From Paraburkholderia sp. BL25I1N1 (GTDB lineage Bacteria > Pseudomonadota > Gammaproteobacteria > Burkholderiales > Burkholderiaceae): a stretch of DNA of 64,000 nt. Shown piece by piece: positions 32,938 to 42,168 of this stretch (the first letter of the stretch is position 1; each line of letters begins with the position of its first letter). The translations under genes and the position numbers were made by a program. The notes under the pieces were generated by a model that was not told the origin of the DNA, ran no database searches, and worked only from the letters and a program-made list of their open reading frames with translations. The stretch is from positions 1 through 64,000 of the forward strand of contig NZ_PVZB01000007.1 of the NCBI RefSeq assembly GCF_003002025.1, read 5' to 3'.

Positions 32938-33586
32938 CTTGACCTCGTCTGTTCGTGGCCATGATCCGGTGACCACGACCTGGCCGCGCCAGCCATCAGG
33001 GAAAAAGGACCTGCCAGGCGCGGGGAGCACTCCGGCAGGCCAACAGCGCGCGTCGGCCCAGGGGGAGGACCGACGGGTTCACTGTAGGTAGCGAAGACGC
33101 GCGACTGGGCCGGATGCCTGCCCGTATTCGCAGTTGGGCGAGCAGGTTTTTCGGGGGCCGCATATCGGGCCGTTTCGCGTGGGGTCACCCGTCCGGCGCA
33201 ATCCAAAGGCGTCCGCAGAAGGCTGCAATGGCAAGGGAATCAAAGGACGGCTCAAAGGGAAGGGCCCAATCCAAAGGCCGCGGGTGAAGCTGGGATGAGT
33301 CGCATCACCCGCTCAAAGGCGCAAACGGCGAAGGGCAAAAAAGGGGGAGCTGCAGCAACGGACAAAACGCCACGGCCTTTGCCGCAGAAGGCTGGGAAAG
33401 GACAGGCGGCGACGCGTAATCGGGGCCATCTGTCCAGCAGCATGACTGCGCGGCGCGGCACGTTCTCGTGCAGCCATTTGCGGCAGGCGGTCCGGGCAAG
33501 TGCGTACGGTTGAACCATGCGACGCGTTGAGTCGCGCGCCTCATGACGAGGTCAGTCCCATTCTCCCGTTCTGCTGGAAACCCCAC
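32938..33586. other. gene-free divergent region between virB1 and mobH
   Basis: 649 bp without a convincing gene; the long opposite-strand frame here is a shadow of the relaxase gene. It must contain the promoters of both conjugation operons. The segment 33204-33319 holds five same-direction CAAAGG words and an 8-bp inverted repeat, a typical oriT-like composition. Confidence 0.6.
33204..33319. promoter_or_regulatory. candidate origin of transfer with iterons
   Basis: CAAAGG occurs at 33204, 33241, 33253, 33272 and 33314, all on the plus strand. The arms GCGGGTGA (33280-33287) and TCACCCGC (33305-33312) form an inverted repeat. It lies between the transfer operon and the MobH relaxase gene. 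Direct repeats plus a dyad next to a relaxase gene is a common oriT layout. MobH elements can carry oriT elsewhere, so this is tentative. Confidence 0.4.
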
Positions 33587-35743
33587 ATGGCTTTTGCCAA
33601 TGCCCTTAACTGGTTGAAGTTGCCACGATCGTCGATGGAGCAGGCGGCGCGGGCGGTGCCACCGGCTGCGCCGCCCGCGCCGCCTGCCAGGCACAGCGTG
33701 CCGCCTTCGCCAAAGTATCTGCCGGTACTGGGATACCGTGAGCTGATTCAGCGAACCGGTGTGGAGGGGACAGTCCGGCGTATCGCCAGCAGTCTCGGCC
33801 TGTCGCCTGAGAGCGAGCAGCGTGACCTCGACCCATTGCTGCAGCGGCTCGCGGAATTTGTGCAGCTCCTGCCCGCGTCCGAGTCGCATCATCACGCGCA
33901 ACCGGGCGGCCTGCTGATCCATCTGCTCGAGGCGGCGCGCTATGCGCTGCATTTCCATGAAGGGTACCGGCTGCCGCTCGGGGCGAGTCCCGAAGACCAG
34001 ATGCAGCATGGAGCGCGGTGCAGTTATGCGGTTCTGGTCGCGGCGCTGCTGCACGACATCGGCAAGCCGCTCTCGGACCTGAAAGTCGAACTGGCCACCG
34101 GACATGACGTCCGTCCCTGGGTGCCGATGGCAGGCAGCATGAACGAGCAGGGTGGCGCGTGGTATTGCGTGGATTTCCCAGCGCCCGGAGAGCGCGACTA
34201 CGGTGCCCATTCCCGTCTCGCCATCGTGCTGCTGCAGCGCCTCGTGCCACCGGCGTCGTTGAGCTGGCTGGCCCAGTATCCGCCCGTGCTGCAGGAACTG
34301 GCTGCATACCTGTCCGGAGAGGCCAGCTCGAAAGACAGCGCGCTCGCGAAGATCGTGGGTGACGCGGATCGCCGCTCGGTCGCGGAAAACTTGCTGGCCG
34401 GTCCCCGTACGCGTTTTGCCTCGGCGCGCGCGGTGCCGCTGATCGAGCGGCTGATGGAGGGGCTGCGACGGCTTCTGGCCGAGGGCGGTATGCCGCTCAA
34501 CCGTGCGGGAGCCACCGGCTATTGCGACGGCGAATCGCTCTGGTGCGTGGCGAAAACGCTGGCCGAGGCCGTCCGGGCTTACCTCGCTTCGCATGAGCAG
34601 CAACAGAGCGGCGCGGCAGGGATTCCGGCGGACAATAACCGGCTCTTCGACACCTGGCAGGAATACGGTGCGCTTGTGCCTACGCCGGAAGGCGGTGCCA
34701 TCTGGACGATCGCAGTCGCGATAGGCGCATGGAAGCAAACCTTCACGGTTCTGCGTTTTCCGCTTGATCGGCTCTACGCCGAATCTGCTCACTATCCGCG
34801 CGCGCTGCCTGCGGGCTCGGTTCAGACCATCGAAGTGGGCGCCGAGCGGACCCCGGCGGCTGAATGTGTCGACCGCGCTGATGACGGTGTATTGGACGCG
34901 CGCACAGAGCGTCACCGGGAAGGGCCGTCCCCGGTCGGGGACCCGGTGACGACGGCGGTAGATCAAAGCGTCGACGCGCCAGACGCCGCGGCGTCAACAG
35001 CGCGCGAAGAACCGGATCGACGGGATCGACATAAAGCGGACGATGACTCGCCTGCGTCGCAGGGGCGGGCCGCTTCTGATGCCGGTGCTTCGTCCATGAA
35101 CGACGGCGAGCCGGCGTATCTGCCGGACGCAGAGAGCGCTGCCGTGCTCAATGACGAAGCGGTCGTGGCGCACGGCAAGGGCAACGACGATGCATCCATA
35201 CCGGATCAGGTGAGTGCGCCGGTTCGCCCGCGCGAGAAGGGGCGGGTTCCGTCGCGATCCATTGCCGCTCGGGCGGGTGCCCGGCAGCTGCGGCCGAATG
35301 CGGAACGATTCATGGCCTGGGTGCAGGAGGGAGTTGCTACGGGCGGGTTGCCGTACAACGAATCGATGGCCCGTGTGCATTTTGTGCCGGAAGGCATGCT
35401 GCTTGTGACGCCGGCGATCTTCCGGGATTTCGCGCAGGCGCATCCCGACGCGATCGAGCAGACGCCCACCGAAGATGGACGGACCCCGGAGCCGTGGAAG
35501 CAGGTCCAGCGCGATTTCCAGAAATCCGGCTATCCGGTGACAGCCGATGCCGGCGGCGCAGGCCGGTCCTATCTGCTCCACTACACCATCAAGGGAGCCG
35601 GCGGTCGGCAGCTATCTGTGATGCTCGTTGCCGAGCCGGAGCGGTTCTTCAATCCCGTGCCACCGCCGAACGCGATGATCCAGTCGAAGCAGAAGACGGT
35701 CGCAACGGAAGAGGCGGATTTGCCTCAGTCGTCTGAGGTGTAA
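33587..35743 (+). CDS. traI: MobH-family relaxase (TraI_2 type)
   Basis: 718 residues. The N-terminal relaxase domain carries the MobH signature: a triple histidine (HHHAQPGG, residues 101-103), then LLHDIGKP (residues 154-161) of the HD-type metal site, then the surrounding LVHLLEA-like helices. After a long acidic disordered linker (about residues 420-590), a C-terminal TraI_2-type domain follows (FMAWVQEGVATGGLPYN, then RVHFVPEGMLLVTPAIF). The ATG at 33587 has TGGAAA upstream; 29 open codons before it are not needed. It nicks at oriT and leads the strand into the recipient. Confidence 0.93.
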   Translation: MAFANALNWLKLPRSSMEQAARAVPPAAPPAPPARHSVPPSPKYLPVLGYRELIQRTGVEGTVRRIASSLGLSPESEQRDLDPLLQRLAEFVQLLPASESHHHAQPGGLLIHLLEAARYALHFHEGYRLPLGASPEDQMQHGARCSYAVLVAALLHDIGKPLSDLKVELATGHDVRPWVPMAGSMNEQGGAWYCVDFPAPGERDYGAHSRLAIVLLQRLVPPASLSWLAQYPPVLQELAAYLSGEASSKDSALAKIVGDADRRSVAENLLAGPRTRFASARAVPLIERLMEGLRRLLAEGGMPLNRAGATGYCDGESLWCVAKTLAEAVRAYLASHEQQQSGAAGIPADNNRLFDTWQEYGALVPTPEGGAIWTIAVAIGAWKQTFTVLRFPLDRLYAESAHYPRALPAGSVQTIEVGAERTPAAECVDRADDGVLDARTERHREGPSPVGDPVTTAVDQSVDAPDAAASTAREEPDRRDRHKADDDSPASQGRAASDAGASSMNDGEPAYLPDAESAAVLNDEAVVAHGKGNDDASIPDQVSAPVRPREKGRVPSRSIAARAGARQLRPNAERFMAWVQEGVATGGLPYNESMARVHFVPEGMLLVTPAIFRDFAQAHPDAIEQTPTEDGRTPEPWKQVQRDFQKSGYPVTADAGGAGRSYLLHYTIKGAGGRQLSVMLVAEPERFFNPVPPPNAMIQSKQKTVATEEADLPQSSEV

Positions 35744-35765
35744 TCGGGGCATCGGGACAACAGCG

Positions 35766-37913
35766 ATGGCGTATCCGGTCGAGAATTTCTTTCGCAGGCC
35801 CGTCGAATTGCTGTCCTCCGTGGCTGCGCTCGCAGCGACCGGCATCCTTTGGTCACACGCGGCGCTCTTCCTTATCACGCCCGCCACGGGTGGCGTCACG
35901 ACCCTTGCGCTCCTGTCACTGGCCTGCGTTCGCGGGCGACAGGCATGGCGGCTGATCCGTTTCCAGCGCAATCTCCGACGCCTACCGCAGTATGTGATCC
36001 CTGCCGGCGTTATCCCGTGCTCCAGCAAGGAGGTATTTCTCGGACGGGGTTTTCGATGGAGTGCCGTTCACACGCAGCGGTTGTATCAGGCACGTCTTCC
36101 CGAAAACCGGCGGCTACTCGCCCGCAATCAGCTATACGACGAAGCGCGAGATCACGAGCGGCGCCATCCGAACAGCCGGCTCGCGCGCACTACACGCCGG
36201 GAGGCATGGTGGAATCCCGTCGCCCCGTTGCCCCCGGTCGGCGGCGATCCTGCACTACATGGCGTCGAACCGGAAGAGAGCGATGTCTGGTTCGATCTCG
36301 GAGAGCGTGTCGGGCACATGGCGGTGCTTGGCACGACGCGCGTGGGCAAGACCCGGCTCTGTGAGGTACTGGTTGCTCAGGACATCCGTCGTGGCGACAT
36401 CGTGATCGTGTTCGATCCGAAGGGCGACGTCGATCTGCTGCTGCGCATGTACGCCGAGGCAAAGCGCTGCGGGCGGGAAGCGGAATTTACGTTCTTCCAC
36501 TTGGGCTATCCCGACAGGTCGGCCCGCTACAGTCCAATTGGCACCTATTCGCGGATTACCGAGGTGGCGACGCGCATTGCCGGCAACCTGCCGAAGGAGG
36601 GCCAGTCCGCTGCATTTCGCGACTTTGTCTGGCGCTTCGTGAACGTGATGGCGCGGGCGATGAGTGCGCTCGGTATCCGTCCAACCTACGAGATGATCTA
36701 TCAGAACGCGGTGAACATCGATGGGCTCGCGTTACGGTACTTCCGCTTCTGGCTCGATCGCAACCATCCGGGTTGGGAGGAGGGGCTGGAGCCGCTGGAT
36801 AAGGAAGAGGCGAAGCAGGCGATGCGGCTGCAACGCAACCAGGAAGTCTTGCAGGTCGCGAACCTGATCCGGCAGCAGGGCTGGACCGATCCGATCGCCA
36901 ATGGGCTGCTGTCGGTGATCAGCAACGAGCGCTCGTATTTCGACAAGCTGGTATCGTCGCTCTATCCGCTCCTGGAAAAGCTCACCACAGGCCGGACATC
37001 GGAACTCCTATCGCCCGATTACGGCGACCCTCATGATCCGCGTCCTGTGTTCGACTGGAACCGAGTGATGGACCGCGGCGGCATTGTGTATGTCGGCCTC
37101 GATGCTTTGTCGGACTTCGAGGTGGCTGGTGTGGTCGGCAACGCAATGTTCGCCGATCTGACGTCGACCGCGGGCCGCATCTACAAATATGGGCACGGTT
37201 ATGGGCAGAGCACTGGCGGCGGTCGACGCCGCGTCTCAATCCATGCCGACGAGTTCAACGAACTGGTCGGCGACGAATTCGTGCCGATGGTCAACAAGGC
37301 GGGGGGCGCGGGTTACCAGGTCACCGCCTACACGCAGACGAGCGCCGACCTTGAGGCAAAGATTGGTTCACGCGCGAAGGCCGAGCAGATCTTCGGGAAT
37401 TTCAACACGCTCGTGATGCTGCGCGTGAAGTACGTGACGACCGCGAAGATCCTGACCGACCAGCTTCCGATGATCGATGTGAAATCGCTCACGCTCGCCT
37501 CATCGGCGACGGACGCAGTACGGCGCGGCGAGGGCGTGCATTTCACGGCCCAGACACACGACCAGATTTCGGTGCGACAGGTGCCGATGCTGCAGGCGTC
37601 CGACCTGACGCAGTTGCCCAAGGGCCAAGCGTTTGCGCTCATTGAGGGCGGCCAACTCGTGAAGGTCCGGCTGCCGCTGCTCGACGCGCACGACCCAATC
37701 ATGCTGCCTGGGCTGGACGATGTGGTGGCGGACATGCGGTCCCGCTATGCGTCCTACGTTCAGGCCGTGTCGCCATTTGATGACGCCGGCGGCGTGTCAC
37801 CCGACGGCATCGGTGGCGCGGTGGGCAGCTTCATGCCGGTAGAGATGGGTGCCAACGACGCGGTATCGGTGTCCGAACCGTGGGCTGTTGAAGGCAAGGG
37901 CGCCGGATTCTGA
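35766..37913 (+). CDS. traD: TraD type IV coupling ATPase
   Basis: 715 residues. Two N-terminal membrane helices (LLSSVAALAATGILWS and ALFLITPATGGVTTLALLSL) precede Walker A, GTTRVGKT (residues 189-196), then FDPKGDVDLL. Walker B lies near VSIHADEFNEL. The TraD_N-type region (SSKEVFLGRGFRWSAVHTQR) is typical of SXT- and ICE-type TraD. It delivers the relaxase-DNA complex to the channel. It begins 22 nt after mobH and is followed 16 nt later by the DUF4400 gene: one rightward operon. Confidence 0.94.
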   Translation: MAYPVENFFRRPVELLSSVAALAATGILWSHAALFLITPATGGVTTLALLSLACVRGRQAWRLIRFQRNLRRLPQYVIPAGVIPCSSKEVFLGRGFRWSAVHTQRLYQARLPENRRLLARNQLYDEARDHERRHPNSRLARTTRREAWWNPVAPLPPVGGDPALHGVEPEESDVWFDLGERVGHMAVLGTTRVGKTRLCEVLVAQDIRRGDIVIVFDPKGDVDLLLRMYAEAKRCGREAEFTFFHLGYPDRSARYSPIGTYSRITEVATRIAGNLPKEGQSAAFRDFVWRFVNVMARAMSALGIRPTYEMIYQNAVNIDGLALRYFRFWLDRNHPGWEEGLEPLDKEEAKQAMRLQRNQEVLQVANLIRQQGWTDPIANGLLSVISNERSYFDKLVSSLYPLLEKLTTGRTSELLSPDYGDPHDPRPVFDWNRVMDRGGIVYVGLDALSDFEVAGVVGNAMFADLTSTAGRIYKYGHGYGQSTGGGRRRVSIHADEFNELVGDEFVPMVNKAGGAGYQVTAYTQTSADLEAKIGSRAKAEQIFGNFNTLVMLRVKYVTTAKILTDQLPMIDVKSLTLASSATDAVRRGEGVHFTAQTHDQISVRQVPMLQASDLTQLPKGQAFALIEGGQLVKVRLPLLDAHDPIMLPGLDDVVADMRSRYASYVQAVSPFDDAGGVSPDGIGGAVGSFMPVEMGANDAVSVSEPWAVEGKGAGF

Positions 37914-37929
37914 CGATATAGGAGCGATC

Positions 37930-38628
37930 ATGGCCGCCAAGACGCGCGATGGCAATGCGGACGGAGTGAAGTCATTTTTCTGGGTCGTCGATCTGGCGAT
38001 CCACGCGGCACTCTGGCTGCTACTCGCGAGCATTCTCGCGGTGCTGGCCGATCTCGCAGCGGCGCACTCATTGTGGCGCGATGATCCGCTGAGCGGGATG
38101 CAGGAGCTCTTGCGTTACTACCTGAACGAAACAACCGATCCCGGACTGGCTGAGCGGGCGGCAGACTCCGCGTACTGGTGCTGGTTCGGCTGGACTGGCA
38201 TTGATGCGTCAGCGCGGGCATCGGAGGCAGGCGTCCTGACATCACAAGCTCTGGGTTCATTCCTGCGGCCGGCATTTTCCGGCGCGACGCGCGAGGCGCT
38301 CGTTGTGGCGATGTACGGCGTTAAGCTCTTCGGGGTTCGCATCGCAATGCTCATGATGACGGTCCCGCAGTTCGTGCTCGCGATTGCGGTTGCCCTCGCC
38401 GACGGTCTGGTTGCGCGGCACGTGAGACGCTCGCAGGGCGGACATGAGTCGGCGACGCGTTATCACCACGCGAAGCACTTGTTGACGTTCGGCGTCGTCC
38501 CGTTGACTGCAATCGTTTGGCTTCTGGCGCCGATACGTCTACCGATCCTCCTTCTGTTCTGGCCGGTCTCGATGATGATCGTGGTCGGAATATGGAACAT
38601 GGCCAAGTACTTCAAGAAATACGCATAG
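37930..38628 (+). CDS. DUF4400/TIGR03747 integrating-element membrane protein
   Basis: 232 residues with four membrane helices: ALWLLLASILAVLADLAAAHS, FGVRIAMLMMTVPQFVLAIAVAL, FGVVPLTAIVWLLAPI and LLLFWPVSMMIVVGIW. It matches the TIGR03747 (DUF4400) family found next to TraD in integrative conjugative elements. It probably accompanies the coupling protein in the inner membrane; its precise role is unknown. The ATG has AGGAG 6 nt upstream and follows traD by 16 nt. Confidence 0.9.
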   Translation: MAAKTRDGNADGVKSFFWVVDLAIHAALWLLLASILAVLADLAAAHSLWRDDPLSGMQELLRYYLNETTDPGLAERAADSAYWCWFGWTGIDASARASEAGVLTSQALGSFLRPAFSGATREALVVAMYGVKLFGVRIAMLMMTVPQFVLAIAVALADGLVARHVRRSQGGHESATRYHHAKHLLTFGVVPLTAIVWLLAPIRLPILLLFWPVSMMIVVGIWNMAKYFKKYA

Positions 38629-38682
38629 GTCACAATTTGCCCTCCGATACTTCGGCCACTCAGAAAGGAGGGCAGGCAGGTC

Positions 38683-39128
38683 ATGCAGCGACGTGTGGTG
38701 GTTAGGCGCTCGTCCGTGCACGGGCGGGGGGTATTCGCATTGCGAAGGCTGGAAGTGGGCGAGAGGGTATTCGAATACAAAGGCGAGCGGATCGGCTGGA
38801 GAACGGCTCTCAGGCAGTACGAGAAGCGCGGCACCTTTGGCCATACGTTTTTCTTTGGGTTGTCCGACGGGCGCGTCATCGACGGCGGGCTCCTGGGAAA
38901 CAGCGCGCGCTGGCTGAATCACTCATGCAACGCCAACTGCGAAGCAATCGAGCTTGAGTACCGCGTTTTCATCCACGCCTCGAGCGCAATTGCGCCTGGC
39001 AAAGAGCTTTTCCTCGACTACAGACTCGAGGTGGACGAACGCCGGACGAAGGGACGAGACTGTGCTACGCCTGCCGGTGTGGCTCGGCAGGCTGCCGGGG
39101 AACGATGCTGGCTGCTGGATCGTCATGA
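38683..39128 (+). pseudogene. SET-domain protein with frameshifted post-SET motif
   Basis: The frame from 38683 encodes a bacterial SET protein: SSVHGRGVFALRRLEVGERVFEY, then ARWLNHSCNANCE and GKELFLDYRLEVDE. The expected post-SET zinc motif is not in this frame. It is intact in another frame (YACRCGSAGCRGTMLA) from about 39063 to the TGA at 39126. So about one base is missing near 39050-39062, and the original frame runs on to 39597 with meaningless sequence. Either a real inactivating mutation or a sequencing error. SET proteins methylate lysines; SAM-binding residues NHSCNANC are intact. Confidence 0.78.
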
Positions 39129-39145
39129 TGCCACCGCGCCGCAAA

Positions 39146-39358
39146 TCAGCGGCTCTGCGACAGGGCCCGCGTCGATCGCTCCCTGGCGGCCGAACGATTT
39201 GCGAGCCAGGCCTCCAGCTCGGACTCGCGCCACCCGGTTGCGCGTTCTCCAATGCGGATGGGGCGCGGGAATTCGCCGCGGCCGATCATCGCGTAGATGG
39301 TGGCACGGCAAAGCCCAATTTTCTTCACCACTTCCTTCATGCGCATTACCTGATCCAT
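39146..39358 (-). CDS. AlpA-type excisionase/regulator
   Basis: 70 residues with an AlpA/MerR-like winged helix: MRMKEVVKKIGLCRATIYAMIGRGEFPRPIRIG and TGWRESELEAWLANR. AlpA proteins control prophage or integrative element excision and integrase expression. The ATG at 39358 was chosen; a GTG ten codons upstream is possible. It is convergent with the SET gene, whose reading runs into it. No integrase is in the window, so its partner, if any, lies outside. Confidence 0.87.
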   Translation of the reverse strand: MDQVMRMKEVVKKIGLCRATIYAMIGRGEFPRPIRIGERATGWRESELEAWLANRSAARERSTRALSQSR

Positions 39359-40273
39359 TTTTGCTCGACTCCGTGTTGCTTTGGTCACGTTCGATTATCC
39401 GCAGTGTCCGGCTCATCGCAATGGACACACGAAAGCGACAGCGTGATGGTTCGGGCGAAATGATGAGTTCGCCCGTCGCGTCGGCCGTCGAGAGAGATAC
39501 ACCCGGGTTACAGTTTGTTACCGCTTTGTCTGTCAGCGAATACGATCGTGTTCGTACCGGAAGGGCCTCGAACAGATCAGGCTCGAGGGCTGCATGACAT
39601 AAAGGGTTTTTGACGACTCAGGTTCGCTCAACACAGGCCGGGCATGCATGGCCGGCGCTTCATGGCGACTTACTTCGGACATTCGTCGCGGTACGGATTG
39701 CGGTCGTGTCGGCCATGGTTCGAGATCGTGCGCACGGCATAGCCCTTATGCTGCAGGCACTGCGCGTCGCGCGCACCGCCGCGTGAAGATCTCCGAAAGC
39801 GATAGCGGGCCGCGGCACGGATGCACATCGTGTTCGAACTTGGTGTCAGGACTCGTCGACTTCGGCACGGGCGAGACAGCGACCGGACACTCGCCATTAT
39901 CCCGGGTGGCATTTGGCGCCAAATGTAACCAAACGTAACTGTTACGAACAGGCGCCGAGTTAAGCGTTGAGCGCCGCCGCGTTCAGAAGGCAGGCTTCCG
40001 GTGTCGGCCAACACGCGACACTCGCGGACCTGTAACCAACGGCCGAACGTTCCCGTGAAGCGGACTTTCGCATTTCATCGCTATGGCTTTGACTCTGCGA
40101 TCGGCTCCTCTTCACGTTAGCAGCTCGGTGCCAGTAGACTACCCGTCTAAGCAAAATCCGGATTGTCCGGTTCGCGCATATGCACCGAAGTCCCGCGGAC
40201 AGAGCGTTTCGCGGTTTCTGGTCTTCACTTCGTGAAGCTCCTTGCAGAACGCTCGATTCGCGTCAGGAATGTC
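39359..40273. other. long gene-free region
   Basis: 915 bp. Short open frames exist on both strands but none has family character or a good start. Two exact dyads lie at 39910-39946. The far right part must hold the LysR promoter. Confidence 0.6.
39910..39946. promoter_or_regulatory. two palindromes, possible operator pair
   Basis: CATTTGGCGCCAAATG (39910-39925) is a perfect 16-bp palindrome. CGTAAC-T-GTTACG (39934-39946) is a perfect 6+1+6 dyad 8 nt further on. They lie in otherwise empty sequence, 328 bp before the LysR start. They could bind a regulator or mark a decayed promoter. Confidence 0.5.
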
Positions 40274-41227
40274 ATGGATTATTTTGCCGCGGTACGGGCG
40301 TTCGTTTGCGCAGCGGAACTACAGAGCTTCAGCAAGACGGCCCATGAGATGGCAGTCAAGACCTCGACCATCTCGCGTTACGTGAGTGAGCTGGAAAAGG
40401 ATCTGGGCATTGCCCTGTTTAACCGGTCGACGCGGGGGCTCGTCCTGACGGAGGGCGGCAGGCTATTTCGTGAGCACGCCATCGTCGCCCTGCAGGCACT
40501 CGATGACGCGCGCGAGGTTACGTCGTCACTGAATCGCACCCCGCAAGGCGTGCTGCGCGTCACGATGCCGTCGGCATTCGGACGCCGGCATATCGTGCCG
40601 CATCTGCCGGCGTTCATGACGCGCTATCCTTCCGTCGACCTCGATATCGTGTCGACCGATGAAACGCTCAACATGATCGAAGCAGGCATCGACGTGGCGA
40701 TCCGTATCGGCGTGCTACCCGATTCGTCGTTGATGGCCAAACGCATTGCGCCGCACCGTCGCGTTGTCTGCGGCAGCCCGGCGTATTTCGAGCGGAGCGG
40801 GATGCCTCGTTTGCCTGAAGATCTGGCCGCACACGATGCGCTTCGCTTGTCCCTGCTGCCCGACGACAAATGGTTTTTCATCCGCGTCGCCGATGCACAG
40901 GTGTCGCCGGAGCAGGTGCTGGTGGAATTGCAAGGGCGCTTGCGCGCGGACGACTCCGAAGCCGTGCTGGAACTCGCTGTAGCCGGCTGCGGCCTTGCTC
41001 TCCTGCCGACCTGGCTCGCGTCTACGGCTCTGCGCGAAGGGCGCCTTCAGCACGCGCTGCCTGAATGGGAGGCGCGCACGGGGCGAGCCGAACCAGCGGT
41101 CTGGGCGGTCTACCCACCGAAGAAAATCGTATCGTCGAAGGTGCGAGCGTTTGTGGATTTCTATGCCGAGGCGATTGGCGAGCCGCCGTACTGGGACGAC
41201 GGACTCGCGACGGAGCTTCGGCCTTAA
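40274..41227 (+). CDS. LysR-family transcriptional regulator
   Basis: 317 residues. The N-terminal winged helix is MDYFAAVRAFVCAAELQSFS, then KTSTISRYVSELEKDLGIALFNR; the effector domain begins GVLRVTMPSAFGRRHIVP. The ATG at 40274 has AGGA 8 nt upstream. Its stop overlaps the stop side of the convergent cupin gene by 4 nt. LysR regulators usually control neighbours, but the cupin gene is convergent rather than divergent, so the target is not obvious. Confidence 0.93.
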   Translation: MDYFAAVRAFVCAAELQSFSKTAHEMAVKTSTISRYVSELEKDLGIALFNRSTRGLVLTEGGRLFREHAIVALQALDDAREVTSSLNRTPQGVLRVTMPSAFGRRHIVPHLPAFMTRYPSVDLDIVSTDETLNMIEAGIDVAIRIGVLPDSSLMAKRIAPHRRVVCGSPAYFERSGMPRLPEDLAAHDALRLSLLPDDKWFFIRVADAQVSPEQVLVELQGRLRADDSEAVLELAVAGCGLALLPTWLASTALREGRLQHALPEWEARTGRAEPAVWAVYPPKKIVSSKVRAFVDFYAEAIGEPPYWDDGLATELRP

Positions 41228-42168
41228 TGGGCGAAGCGGATGTCGAGCGTGCGCAGCCAAGTCTGCAGGCCAGCATCCTGAATCGGGATCACATAGGCGT
41301 TTTCGTTCGTTTCGTTGAAGTGCGCATGCCAGTATCCCGGCGGCGTAACAAACGTCATCCCGGTTTCCCAGTCCACGCGGGTCGGATTCGCGATGTTGCC
41401 GTTCTCATCCAGTTCGGTACCGACCAGCGTATAGACGCCTGGGTTGCCCCCGGCGATGAAGTCTAGTGCAATCGACTGGTGGCGGTGCGGCTTCTGCATA
41501 GAATTGGGCGGCACAATGCCGAACATGGCCCACAACACATGCGTGACGGTTCGCGTCTGCGGGAAATTGGCGTTGCCCATCAGCACGCTGATGCGGTTGC
41601 GGCGGCCCGCATTGGCTTCTTCCGAGACCTTGCGCAATTCCGCCTTCGCCTGGGCGGCCGGATAGAGCGTCGGCGCAAATCGCGCGCGGACGCCCGTCGT
41701 GCCGAGATAGGTGAGCAGCGGCGCGTCGTTGACGTAATAGAGCGTGGCCGTCGCGTCGGCGGACAGCACTGCAGCATCGCCGCCCGGCAGCGTGAAGAAA
41801 TCGCCCTGCGCGAACGGGAAGCTCGTTTCGGCCTGCGTCACGCTGCCGGTCCCGCTAATGACATAGCAGACCTGCGAGGTCGCGTTCGGGGCAAGCGTCA
41901 ATGCATCGCCTGCGTTGATGCGCAGAAAATTGGCGCTCAAGCCGGGGCCGGTCGCGGGGCTGGGGCAACCCAACTCCGCGGAGAGGTCGAGCGGCACGAC
42001 TCGAGTGGCGCCTTCTGCGTACAGCGAAGGCGGGAAACTGCGGAAAGGCACGCGCGAGATGAGCTTCGCACCGATCGGATTGGCGGACGACGTGTACTCG
42101 AAGTATTGCGCGTCCAGGGTCGCGGCAGCGGGTTCGGCGAGAAGCGCCGGGGACGTCTTGGTCAACAT
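41224..42168 (-). CDS. bicupin protein, dioxygenase-like
   Basis: 314 residues with two cupin barrels. The first is degenerate (FLRINAGDALTLAPNATSQVCYVISGTG). The second keeps metal-ligand character (QKPHRHQSIALDFIAGG, then PPGYWHAHFNET). The overall form is that of gentisate or salicylate dioxygenase-like cupins, but I cannot name the substrate. The ATG at 42168 has an AAGGAG ribosome site 7 nt upstream. It is convergent with the LysR gene. Confidence 0.8.
   Translation of the reverse strand: MLTKTSPALLAEPAAATLDAQYFEYTSSANPIGAKLISRVPFRSFPPSLYAEGATRVVPLDLSAELGCPSPATGPGLSANFLRINAGDALTLAPNATSQVCYVISGTGSVTQAETSFPFAQGDFFTLPGGDAAVLSADATATLYYVNDAPLLTYLGTTGVRARFAPTLYPAAQAKAELRKVSEEANAGRRNRISVLMGNANFPQTRTVTHVLWAMFGIVPPNSMQKPHRHQSIALDFIAGGNPGVYTLVGTELDENGNIANPTRVDWETGMTFVTPPGYWHAHFNETNENAYVIPIQDAGLQTWLRTLDIRFAH

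Noticed and set aside
33305..34966. Long open frame on the minus strand opposite the relaxase gene
   Set aside because: It lacks a signal, motif or ribosome site, is rich in R and H as expected for a GC-rich shadow, and overlaps the well-supported MobH gene.
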